Source: Undibacterium sp049340185 (GTDB lineage: Bacteria; Pseudomonadota; Gammaproteobacteria; Burkholderiales; Burkholderiaceae_D). Taken from it: a DNA stretch of 64,000 bases. The DNA is taken from NCBI RefSeq assembly GCF_049340185.1, contig NZ_JBMPPC010000004.1, forward strand, positions 310,001 through 374,000. The letters are read 5' to 3'. Under the pieces are notes generated by a model, which searched no databases, had not been told where the DNA came from, and saw only the letters and a program-made list of their open reading frames with translations. Of the stretch, positions 34,889-42,902 are shown piece by piece. How positions within the stretch are numbered: the stretch's first letter is position 1; the number at the start of each line of letters is the position of its first letter. The position numbers and the translations under genes are program-made.

Positions 34889-37221
34889 ACTCACTCACAG
34901 ACATGAATACATCAACACTGGCAACAAAATGGAAAGAAGTGGGCCAAGCACATCCGCATGAATCTGCAATCCTGCATGTTTGCGGTACGGCGACATATAC
35001 CGACGACATTCCTGAAGTGCGCGGAACATTGCATGCGGCACTGGGCTTATCACAAAGAGCACATGCAAAAATAATTACCCTCGATCTGACGCCGGTAAAA
35101 TCGGCTGAGGGCGTAGTGGCGGTATTTACTGCCAGCGATTTTCCCGGTACGAACGATTGCGGACCAATCTTGCATGACGATCCGATTCTGGCAGACGGCA
35201 TCGTTGCCTATGTGGGACAGCCGATCTTCGTTGTTGTCGCCAGCACGCATGATCTGGCGAGGCGCGCAGCACGTAAGGCCGTGATGGTCTATGAAGACTT
35301 ACCCGCGGTTCTGACGCCACAGGATGCACGTGCCGTACAGTCATTTGTACTGCCCCCGATGTCTCTGCAAAGAGGGAATGCGCAGCAAGCGATGCACAGC
35401 GCTCCGCATCGCTTACAAGGTCAGTTGCAAGTTGGCGGTCAAGAGCAGTTTTATCTCGAAGGGCAAATCGCCTATGCCTTGCCAAAAGAAGCAAAGGCAA
35501 TGCAAGTCTGTTGCTCAACTCAGCATCCGAGCGAAATGCAACACGTAGTGGCACATGCGCTAGCGATTCCTTCGCATCAGGTACAAGTCGAATGTCGGCG
35601 CATGGGTGGTGGTTTTGGCGGCAAAGAATCGCAATCCGCCTTGTGGGCAGCCAGTGCAGCGCTCTGTGCAATGCACTTGCAAGTGCCTGTCAAATTGCGC
35701 GCTGATCGTGACGACGACATGATGGTGACAGGCAAACGTCATGAGTTTTATTATGAGTACGAGATCGGCTACGACGACCAAGGCTTGATCTTGGCAGCAA
35801 GAATCGAAATGGTGTTGCGCGCTGGGTTTTCTGCGGATTTATCAGGGCCGGTGGCTACGCGTGCCGTCTGCCATTTCGATAATGCGTATTATTTATCGGA
35901 TGTCGAAATCAAGGCGCTCTGCGGTAAAACAAACACGCAGTCGAACACGGCTTTTCGCGGATTTGGCGGCCCGCAAGGTGCAATCGCGGTGGAATACGTG
36001 ATCGATGACATTGCACGTAATCTCGGCAAAGATGCCTTAAGTATTCGCAAGCTTAATTTTTATGGCCGCAACGACAATGAAGGTCGCAACACGACGCATT
36101 ACGGTCAAAAAGTCGTTGATAACGTGATTCATGAAATCGTCGCCGAGCTAGAGCAAAACAGCGCTTATCAAGAACGGCGAGCCGCTATTGAGGTGTTTAA
36201 TCAGGACAGCCCGATCCTTAAAAAAGGACTGGCGCTGACACCGCATAAATTTGGTATCGCTTTTAATGTCACCCATCTGAATCAGGCTGGCGCTTTGGTT
36301 CATGTGTACACCGATGGCTCAGTCTTGGTCAATCACGGTGGCACCGAAATGGGACAAGGCCTGCATACCAAGGTCGCACAGGTAGTGGCGCATGAACTCG
36401 GTATTCCGCTGGCTCAGGTAAAAATGACAGCGACCGATACCAGTAAAATTGCCAATACCTCTGCCACGGCAGCATCGACAGGTGCCGATCTGAACGGCAA
36501 GGCCGCGCAGCACGCAGCTCGCCAGATCCGGGACAGACTGGCTGTCTTCGCCTCAAGTCTCTTCGGTGGCAATGCAGAAGACGTGCAGTTTTTTTCCGGA
36601 CAGGTGTTAGCTGGAAGCGACCAGCTCAGCTTTGCCGAACTGGTACAAAAAGCGTATCTCGCCCGTGTTCAGTTATGGTCAGACGGTTTCTACGCGACGC
36701 CGCATTTGCATTGGGATAGCAAGACCATGACGGGCAATCCTTTTTCGTATTATGCCTACGGTGCTGCAGTATCCGAGGTCATCGTTGATACGCTGACTGG
36801 CGAATGGAAATTACTGCGTGCAGATCTGCTCTACGACGCAGGAAACTCGCTGAATCCTGCAATTGATCTTGGTCAGGTCGAAGGTGCTTTTATTCAGGGC
36901 ATGGGCTGGTTAACGACAGAGGAATTATGCTGGGATGCCCAAGGTAAACTAACTACGCATGCGCCTTCAACATATAAGATTCCGGCGATCTCGGACTGTC
37001 CTGAGGATTTTCGTGTGAAGTTATTCGGCAAGCACAATATTGCAGACAGTATCCATCGCTCAAAAGCAACGGGAGAGCCGCCCTTGCTGCTGCCCTTTTC
37101 CGTGTTTTTTGCGATCCGTGATGCGATCGCCAGTGTAGCCGGTCATCGACGTAATCCGCCTTTACAGGCGCCGGCAACTGGCGAGGCGATACTAAAGGCG
37201 ATCAATGCTATTCGTGTGTAA
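34885..37221 (+). CDS. xdhB: xanthine dehydrogenase, large molybdopterin subunit
   Basis: Catalytic subunit carrying the molybdenum cofactor. Characteristic segments: GTATYTDDIPE near the start, the MGGGFGGKESQ loop (about 239-249), TAFRGFGGPQGA with the substrate Arg, GTEMGQGLHTKVAQV for Moco binding, and the catalytic base Glu731 in TGEPPLLLPFSVFFAIRDA. The length of 778 fits bacterial XdhB. It overlaps xdhA by 4 bases. The maturation chaperone XdhC is not encoded next to it, so it must come from elsewhere in the genome. guaD follows after 253 bases containing a large hairpin. Confidence 0.95.
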   Translation: MNSLTDMNTSTLATKWKEVGQAHPHESAILHVCGTATYTDDIPEVRGTLHAALGLSQRAHAKIITLDLTPVKSAEGVVAVFTASDFPGTNDCGPILHDDPILADGIVAYVGQPIFVVVASTHDLARRAARKAVMVYEDLPAVLTPQDARAVQSFVLPPMSLQRGNAQQAMHSAPHRLQGQLQVGGQEQFYLEGQIAYALPKEAKAMQVCCSTQHPSEMQHVVAHALAIPSHQVQVECRRMGGGFGGKESQSALWAASAALCAMHLQVPVKLRADRDDDMMVTGKRHEFYYEYEIGYDDQGLILAARIEMVLRAGFSADLSGPVATRAVCHFDNAYYLSDVEIKALCGKTNTQSNTAFRGFGGPQGAIAVEYVIDDIARNLGKDALSIRKLNFYGRNDNEGRNTTHYGQKVVDNVIHEIVAELEQNSAYQERRAAIEVFNQDSPILKKGLALTPHKFGIAFNVTHLNQAGALVHVYTDGSVLVNHGGTEMGQGLHTKVAQVVAHELGIPLAQVKMTATDTSKIANTSATAASTGADLNGKAAQHAARQIRDRLAVFASSLFGGNAEDVQFFSGQVLAGSDQLSFAELVQKAYLARVQLWSDGFYATPHLHWDSKTMTGNPFSYYAYGAAVSEVIVDTLTGEWKLLRADLLYDAGNSLNPAIDLGQVEGAFIQGMGWLTTEELCWDAQGKLTTHAPSTYKIPAISDCPEDFRVKLFGKHNIADSIHRSKATGEPPLLLPFSVFFAIRDAIASVAGHRRNPPLQAPATGEAILKAINAIRV

Positions 37222-37397
37222 TTCCGTTGTCCTTCACGCCCGCCGTTGCGAGCGGCACCTGGACATTCGCGACGAAGGAAAAGCATAAGATAACTTTATA
37301 TTGTTTAGAATTTTTCCTGTCCGTATCTGAAAGTTTATTATCGGCACGCAATAATACGATGCGTTCACGTAGTATTTTTAGAAATTTCCATATCAAT

Positions 37398-37459
37398 CCC
37401 GCAGGTTTCATGCGCCTCTCAAGACTGTTTTGAGCTGAAAGGCGCATGAACAGTGCGGG
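37398..37459 (+). promoter_or_regulatory. large nested hairpin in the guaD leader
   Basis: Three nested inverted repeats close on each other: CCCGCA with TGCGGG (37398-37403/37454-37459), TTCATGCGCCT with AGGCGCATGAA (37407-37417/37440-37450), and CTCAA with TTGAG (37418-37422/37430-37434). Total pairing is about 22 bp. It ends 15 bases before the guaD ATG, so folding could hide or expose translation, or end xdhAB transcription. No U-run follows. The sequence does not fit the xanthine (NMT1) riboswitch as I remember it. Confidence 0.7.
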
Positions 37460-37474
37460 TTCAAAGTACACATT

Positions 37475-38788
37475 ATGCATTCTCAGTTACCTACAAAGAC
37501 GCAAGCCTATCGCGCCAGTCTGCTACATTTTATTGATGATCCCCTGATGAGTGATCAGGCGACGCAATGGTGTGAAGACGGATTGCTGATCATTTGTGAC
37601 GGACGGATCCAGGCCGCCGGTGATTACGCAACCCTAAAAACGACCTTGAATGATGACGTCGTAGTGCAACATTTTCCCGGCAAGATCATCATGCCCGGCT
37701 TCATCGACAGTCATATTCATTATCCTCAAACCGACATCATAGGATCGCCTGCACCCGGACTGTTGCCTTGGCTGGAGCAATATACGTTTCCGGCTGAACG
37801 GCGATTTCAGGACCGTCATCACGCCGGTGAAGTAGCAGAATTTTTTCTCAACGAGTTGCTACGTTGCGGCACTACGACGGCAATGGTGTATTGCACCGTA
37901 CATCCTGAATCTGTCGATGCTTTTTTTGAAGCAAGCTCATCACGCAATTTGCGGATGATTGCAGGTAAAGTATTGATGGACAGGAATTGTCCGGAGTTTT
38001 TACGCGATACAGCAGAAGGCGGCATACGCGATAGCGAAGCGCTGATCCAAAAATGGCATAACAAAGGTCGCCAACTATATGCGATCACACCGCGTTTCGC
38101 ACCGACTTCCAGTGAAGCACAGATGCAACTTGCCGGTGAGTTAGCCTGCACCTATCCGGACACGTTCATACAAACTCATGTCGCAGAAAACCGCGACGAA
38201 TGTGCTTGGGCGAAAAGTCTGTTTCCGCAGGCGCGTAGCTACCTCGACATCTATGATCGCTATGGCTTAATGCGAGAACGTGCGATGTACGGCCATTGCA
38301 TCTGGCTCGATAACGAAGACCGGGCACGCATGTTCGCCACCCGCTCCGCAGTGGCGCTGTGTCCGACATCAAACCTGTTTCTGGGTAGCGGATTGTTTGA
38401 CTTTAAAGCTGCAGAGCAAGAAAAAATTCTCTTGTCATTAGCAACGGATGTTGGGGGAGGCACCTCATTCTCCATGCTGCAAACCATGAACGAAACTTAT
38501 AAAGTTGCTCGCATGGGAGGACACCACTTATCCGCTACAAGGATGTTTTATCTGGCGACACTAGGCGCCGCACGCAGCATGCAGCTGGACGGATCCATTG
38601 GTAATTTTACGGCGAATACGGAAGCTGATTTCATCATACTCGATCCGCAGGCAACACCACTAATGGCCCGTCGCATCTCACAATGCAATTCACTGGAAGA
38701 GCTGTTATTCGCACTGGCACTTTTAGGCGATGACCGCCAGGTAGTCAGCACCTATGCGGCTGGTAAGCAAGTGCATGTGCGAAAGTAA
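37475..38788 (+). CDS. guaD: guanine deaminase
   Basis: Hydrolyses guanine to xanthine and ammonia, supplying XdhAB. Amidohydrolase-superfamily zinc enzyme, 437 residues: PGFIDSHIHYPQTDIIGS (first metal-binding HxH), FPAERRFQD, LRCGTTTAMVYCTVHPESVDAF, QTHVAENRDE, GHCIWL and ATDVGGGTSFSMLQTMNETYKV near the C-terminus. These are the specific guanine-deaminase blocks. There is no strong ribosome site before the ATG, and the leader hairpin lies just upstream, which may control translation. With xdhAB it forms a purine-salvage or nitrogen unit. Confidence 0.94.
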   Translation: MHSQLPTKTQAYRASLLHFIDDPLMSDQATQWCEDGLLIICDGRIQAAGDYATLKTTLNDDVVVQHFPGKIIMPGFIDSHIHYPQTDIIGSPAPGLLPWLEQYTFPAERRFQDRHHAGEVAEFFLNELLRCGTTTAMVYCTVHPESVDAFFEASSSRNLRMIAGKVLMDRNCPEFLRDTAEGGIRDSEALIQKWHNKGRQLYAITPRFAPTSSEAQMQLAGELACTYPDTFIQTHVAENRDECAWAKSLFPQARSYLDIYDRYGLMRERAMYGHCIWLDNEDRARMFATRSAVALCPTSNLFLGSGLFDFKAAEQEKILLSLATDVGGGTSFSMLQTMNETYKVARMGGHHLSATRMFYLATLGAARSMQLDGSIGNFTANTEADFIILDPQATPLMARRISQCNSLEELLFALALLGDDRQVVSTYAAGKQVHVRK

Positions 38789-38850
38789 GTGGTGTTAATT
38801 TGGTTTTGCATTAACGGCGTAGGTTTGGTGCGTTGTTCGAGTTCGGGTGA

Positions 38851-38961
38851 CTAAAAGCCGTAAATTACGGCGACGATATACAGAAGAAACGTGAATACAG
38901 TAACGACGAACTTAAATGTTTTTACCAACTTAATAAAGTGATTCTCCGGCGTACTCCACAT
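38851..38961 (-). CDS. possible 36-residue membrane peptide
   Basis: Weakly supported. The frame begins MWSTPENHFIKLVKTFKF and continues in a 19-residue hydrophobic helix (FVVTVFTFLLYIVAVIYGF) to the stop. It lies downstream of the receptor terminator at 39003-39031 on the minus strand. Only a poor ribosome site (GGG) precedes it. The positively charged start and clear helix make it look like a small membrane protein, but it could be chance in AT-rich DNA. Confidence 0.3.
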   Translation of the reverse strand: MWSTPENHFIKLVKTFKFVVTVFTFLLYIVAVIYGF

Positions 38962-39002
38962 AATACCCGGACATTGTAAAGCGTAGAAAAACCAATATTT
39001 AT

Positions 39003-39031
39003 AAAAAAAGCCCCGGAAGTCCGGGGCTTTT
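39003..39031. terminator. bidirectional terminator between guaD and receptor gene
   Basis: AAAAGCCCCGG (39007-39017) pairs with CCGGGGCTTTT (39021-39031), with a seven-A run before it and T's after. It serves the minus-strand receptor gene mainly. Confidence 0.9.
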
Positions 39032-39094
39032 AAGTTTCTAACTGGCACATCATATAAAGAATGTGATGTGCTCAACTAACATAATTCTATAGGA

Positions 39095-42000
39095 TTAGAA
39101 CTTGTAGTTGTATTCAGCTGTCAGTTTTGCGCTACGTGGTGCGGAATAGCTCAATACACCTTCGTAGATTGCATAACGTACGTTTGCAGTGTTGTAACGT
39201 TCAACCACTTTCTGCACCGTTTGCGCATCAAATACGTTGAATACGTCAAGCTTCAAAGACAGACCTTTGACAAACGCTGGCTTGTAGACAATGTTCATAT
39301 CCAGACGACGATCCCATTCCAAATTACCAACGGTACCACGTGGAGTAGCAACGTTTTGTGCACCAGTTACACCGAAGCAGTAGTGTGATGCGGATGTGTA
39401 GTTTGGAGAGTCTGCTGGTGTAGGATTAGTACCCAAGCATGAACGAGGACGACCAGCTGCTAACAACAAGTTACCGCCGACTGTCCATTCTGGCGTTAAG
39501 TCATAGAAACCGTATGCTTTGACTTGATGAGTACGATCATTAGGCAACAAACCGTTTGCGTACAACATTAACTCACGGTAATCCCATGTCTGCGTTGCGG
39601 CGACGTCAGCTTGTCCAGTATTTGTATCAGACAAAGTTTGACCTTCGGTGTTACCAGTACTGCGTGACCACGTATAGTTGACCTTACCATACCAACCGTT
39701 ACGATATGGATGTTCGGCAAACAAATCCAAGGCTTTGTATTTACGTTCCGCTTTTTCAAAGCCCAAGTCCTCAGCCGACAAATGGACCTTGGTGTATGAT
39801 TTACGTGCAGTTGCTGGGTTTGCATCGTTAAAATCGACTAAGAAGTCGTTAGCCTCACCAGGATTAAATGATGCACAACCGAAGCCATTCCAATTTGATG
39901 TATCGACGTTGTTGCGAGCAGCCCATTTATCAAACGGACGTTGATCACAGAAGTCATCAATTGTTGAACGCAATGTACGATATGTAACTTTTGCACCAAA
40001 GTTCAAATTAGCTGAGTAAGCCTTTTCGAAACCCAATGTAATCTCGTCCTGGAAACTTGGTTTCAAGCCAGTCGCCGTAATTGTCTTAGGATCTTTAGCT
40101 TGTCCAAGTTCATTGTTTGCAGACAAAACATTAGTCAATTGTGTCAAACCAGTTGGCGTACCGTTTGCATCTGTACCGGTGTAGGCAAAGTATTGGTTCG
40201 TATTCAGGGAACCATTTGCACCACGCAAAGCAACAACTGTAGGCATTTGAACAGCGTAACGACCTGCGCTACCAAATACTTTCATAGAAGAATCGCCATT
40301 GACGTCCCAAGCAGCACTGAAACGCGGTGCTAACTGGTTTTTCATTTCGATATACTTCACTTTATCTTGATTCGAGTTGGAGAACTGTTCATTACGCAGA
40401 CCCAAAGTCAACAAGACATTTTTTGTGATTTGATAACGGTCTTCGATGTACTGTGCTGCTTGATCTGCATATGCATTCGACACAGTAGAGCTTAAGATTT
40501 TTTCAACGTAGTAACCTTGAGCGGCCAAGCCACCATATGGTGTCAACGCTGGCACTGTTCCACCTGCAACGGATGTTGGCAGATTTGGTGTTGTGGACTT
40601 TAAATAAGTCCAGTTACCACCACCGGCCGCTGCATCACCAGCATTCAATGAAGTCATGGAATTATTATCCAAGCCACCACGAATTGTATGTTGACCTAAC
40701 TTATATTCTAAATCCAGACGGAATGCTTTGACGGTGTCAGTAGAACCTGAAAATGGCAGATTACCTGAAAAACCTTGCGGACTTGCGTAGTTCAACCCCG
40801 GAACTTGGTTATTCGCATCTGCTGTAACTTGGAACACGCTAGCGTTATATCCAGCTGGCAAATAAATATGTGTCGCTTTGCTTTGTCCGTATGAGGCCGT
40901 CAGAGTCAGATTATCTGTCAAATTGCCTGTGTATTTCAGGATTTGAACTTCACCACCATTTGCGCCGTTATTTTCTTGATGGTCAGATGAATTAACTTTT
41001 GAGCCAACTGCGCGAGTAGTGTAGTCGTATGAATAATATTTGTTATCTACTTTTGGAAGATCACCTAGAGCGGTTAATTCCAAACGATGATCGTCAGTAA
41101 TATTCCAGTCAAATTTGGAATAGTAACGATTCAGCTTAGTTTTTTGCTCTTGCCAACCGTTAACAGCATTTGTTGTGGACGTTCTACCGTTGAATACGCC
41201 AGAAAAATCCGTTGTCGTAGCTTCCGCAGCCAAGAACATGAACAGCTTGTCCTTAATAATTGGACCACCAACATAGGCGCCAATTTGCTTCTGCTCTGTT
41301 GAGTTGTCTTGACGGCGGAAACGTAAAGTGCCGTCAGTTGTCTTAGTATTAGACGCACCAATGACTGGGTAGTAGTAGTCTAACGGTGTAGCGCGCAATG
41401 CGTTTGGTGTAATCGATGCCATTGCACCAACTTCCCAGTTGTTTGTACCGCTCTTACCTGTAATATTGACCACACCGCCAACTGATCGGCCAAATTCCGC
41501 ACCAAAGCCACCAACCAAAACGTCAGCTTGCGCAATCGCGCCGAATGGAAGTTCAGATGCGCCCAGCTGTGTCAGTGGGTTAGTAACAGGGAAACCGTTG
41601 ATGTAATATGCATTTTCAGATGCGCCACCACCAGCAAAGCTTGCGCCCGCAGCATAAGTAGGATCACCGCGTGTTGTGTTGGGTGCCAACTGTACAATTG
41701 CTTCTACGTTACGTGCCACTGGCAATTTTGCGAGTTCTTTGGCGGTAAATGTGGCGCCGTTAGTTGCGCTAGATACGTCAATACGACTACGACGAGCAGA
41801 AACCTCAATAGACTGTACTCCTGCGTTTGCAGCAGCGCCAAAATCTGGCTCAACACCTTGACCAGCGAATACATCCAGTTCGGCATTTGCCAGAACTGTG
41901 GAGTCCTTCATCAATGTAGCTTTGTAGTGACCCGCAGGTAATGCTGTACCTTGGAATTTACCAGTAGCATCGATTGCGACAGTACGAGTTAAGTTTGTAT

Positions 42001-42184
42001 CTGTGTTTTTCAACACAACAGATGTCGCAGAACCAGCAACAACTTTACCAAATACCGTACCTACAGTATTAGATTGCGCTATTGCATTAGGTGCAACACC
42101 AACAGACAATACACCTACTCCAAAAGCGACAGTCAGCGCATGCGCGACTAGCGTTTTTCTAAACACAAGATTTTTCTTGGACAT
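39095..42184 (-). CDS. large TonB-dependent receptor with N-terminal carboxypeptidase-like domain (Oar-like)
   Basis: 1029 residues. A signal peptide (cleavage near ANAIA-QSN, about 37) is followed by a carboxypeptidase-regulatory-like beta sandwich (about 40-115: VFGKVVAGSATSVVLKNTDT, GHYKATLMKDSTVLANAEL), then a plug with AKLPVARNVEAIVQLAPNTT, ENAYYINGFPVTNP and VLVGGFGAEFGRSVGGVVNI. The barrel ends in KLTAEYNYKF with terminal Phe. This is the Oar/SusC-like architecture used for large or protein-derived substrates, but no substrate is known here. AGGAAA precedes the ATG. Its leader is long (about 240 bases from a shared TTGACA element) and AT-rich, and its codons look lower in GC than neighbours. 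Confidence 0.92.
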   Translation of the reverse strand: MSKKNLVFRKTLVAHALTVAFGVGVLSVGVAPNAIAQSNTVGTVFGKVVAGSATSVVLKNTDTNLTRTVAIDATGKFQGTALPAGHYKATLMKDSTVLANAELDVFAGQGVEPDFGAAANAGVQSIEVSARRSRIDVSSATNGATFTAKELAKLPVARNVEAIVQLAPNTTRGDPTYAAGASFAGGGASENAYYINGFPVTNPLTQLGASELPFGAIAQADVLVGGFGAEFGRSVGGVVNITGKSGTNNWEVGAMASITPNALRATPLDYYYPVIGASNTKTTDGTLRFRRQDNSTEQKQIGAYVGGPIIKDKLFMFLAAEATTTDFSGVFNGRTSTTNAVNGWQEQKTKLNRYYSKFDWNITDDHRLELTALGDLPKVDNKYYSYDYTTRAVGSKVNSSDHQENNGANGGEVQILKYTGNLTDNLTLTASYGQSKATHIYLPAGYNASVFQVTADANNQVPGLNYASPQGFSGNLPFSGSTDTVKAFRLDLEYKLGQHTIRGGLDNNSMTSLNAGDAAAGGGNWTYLKSTTPNLPTSVAGGTVPALTPYGGLAAQGYYVEKILSSTVSNAYADQAAQYIEDRYQITKNVLLTLGLRNEQFSNSNQDKVKYIEMKNQLAPRFSAAWDVNGDSSMKVFGSAGRYAVQMPTVVALRGANGSLNTNQYFAYTGTDANGTPTGLTQLTNVLSANNELGQAKDPKTITATGLKPSFQDEITLGFEKAYSANLNFGAKVTYRTLRSTIDDFCDQRPFDKWAARNNVDTSNWNGFGCASFNPGEANDFLVDFNDANPATARKSYTKVHLSAEDLGFEKAERKYKALDLFAEHPYRNGWYGKVNYTWSRSTGNTEGQTLSDTNTGQADVAATQTWDYRELMLYANGLLPNDRTHQVKAYGFYDLTPEWTVGGNLLLAAGRPRSCLGTNPTPADSPNYTSASHYCFGVTGAQNVATPRGTVGNLEWDRRLDMNIVYKPAFVKGLSLKLDVFNVFDAQTVQKVVERYNTANVRYAIYEGVLSYSAPRSAKLTAEYNYKF

Positions 42185-42841
42185 GTGATTTCCTAATTAT
42201 GTAAATCAATAAAACGTTGCACAGCGTCGCGCCGACAAAACTAATCATTATTGCAACTGCATGACGGGCAAACCTATACTAAAGCCAACACCCTCCTGAC
42301 GAATACCTCTTCCAGAAACAATTTGCAACACTAAGAATCAGTGTTTCTTTTGTAATTCAATGTAAATAAGATCGTTTTTGTAATCTTATTTATGTAAATT
42401 ATTCTGTCAAAAAATACTCATCTCGCATGGAAACATCTCTGGCGTATGGGTGTCAATACTGGCTTTTTGCTGATTCACAAAAAAACAACACCCGTGTTTT
42501 CCAACTAAAACTAATCAGCCAAGGAAAGCCTTATTTTTGTGCGTGACAACAAATTATTACTTTAGATATATAAAAGTTATTGTTTTTGGGCATAAATTCT
42601 CTTGATGTCGCCGTCAACAAAATTATATTTTTGTACTTTTAAAAAAGCTTATAAAAAAGTTTTATCAGTCAGTATATTTTTATACGTTAACTAATTAGAT
42701 TTATATAAAAATTAAATACAAAAACACAATGAAAATATTTTCGCTTTAATGTGGTGCAAAAATATATTTTATTTATCCATCTTTCTTAATTTTTATTGAT
42801 GTGTACAAAGCAGGGATAAATTTAGCGAATGAGGCCATAAC
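42185..42841 (-). other. AT-rich leader/promoter region of the Oar-like receptor gene
   Basis: 657 bases, no gene. It contains inverted repeat AAATAAGAT/ATCTTATTT (42364-42372/42383-42391) and, at 42425-42457, the promoter-like element shared with the next receptor gene (see the entry there). Between about 42540 and 42790 the sequence is strongly AT-rich without recognisable features. Confidence 0.5.
42425..42457 (-). promoter_or_regulatory. shared promoter-like element, copy 1 (receptor gene at 39095-42184)
   Basis: On the minus strand TTGACA (42451-42456) is followed 20 bases on by CCATGC (42425-42430). The same boxes with the same distance occur at 45865-45897 before the neighbouring receptor gene. 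Both copies also have an A-run plus ACAAC about 60 bases from GCATGG. Confidence 0.6.
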
Positions 42842-42875
42842 AAAAAAACGCTCAGATTTCTCTGAGCGTTTTTTG
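42842..42875 (-). terminator. terminator of the receptor gene at 42903-45734
   Basis: ACGCTCAGA (42848-42856) pairs with TCTGAGCGT (42861-42869), extended by A and T runs on both sides. Confidence 0.9.
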
Positions 42876-42902
42876 TTCGGGTAGGTACTTTAGCAGTACT
42901 TA

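Noticed and set aside
37398..37459. guaD hairpin as NMT1 xanthine riboswitch
   Set aside because: Gene context would fit, but the internal-loop sequence I remember for that class is absent.
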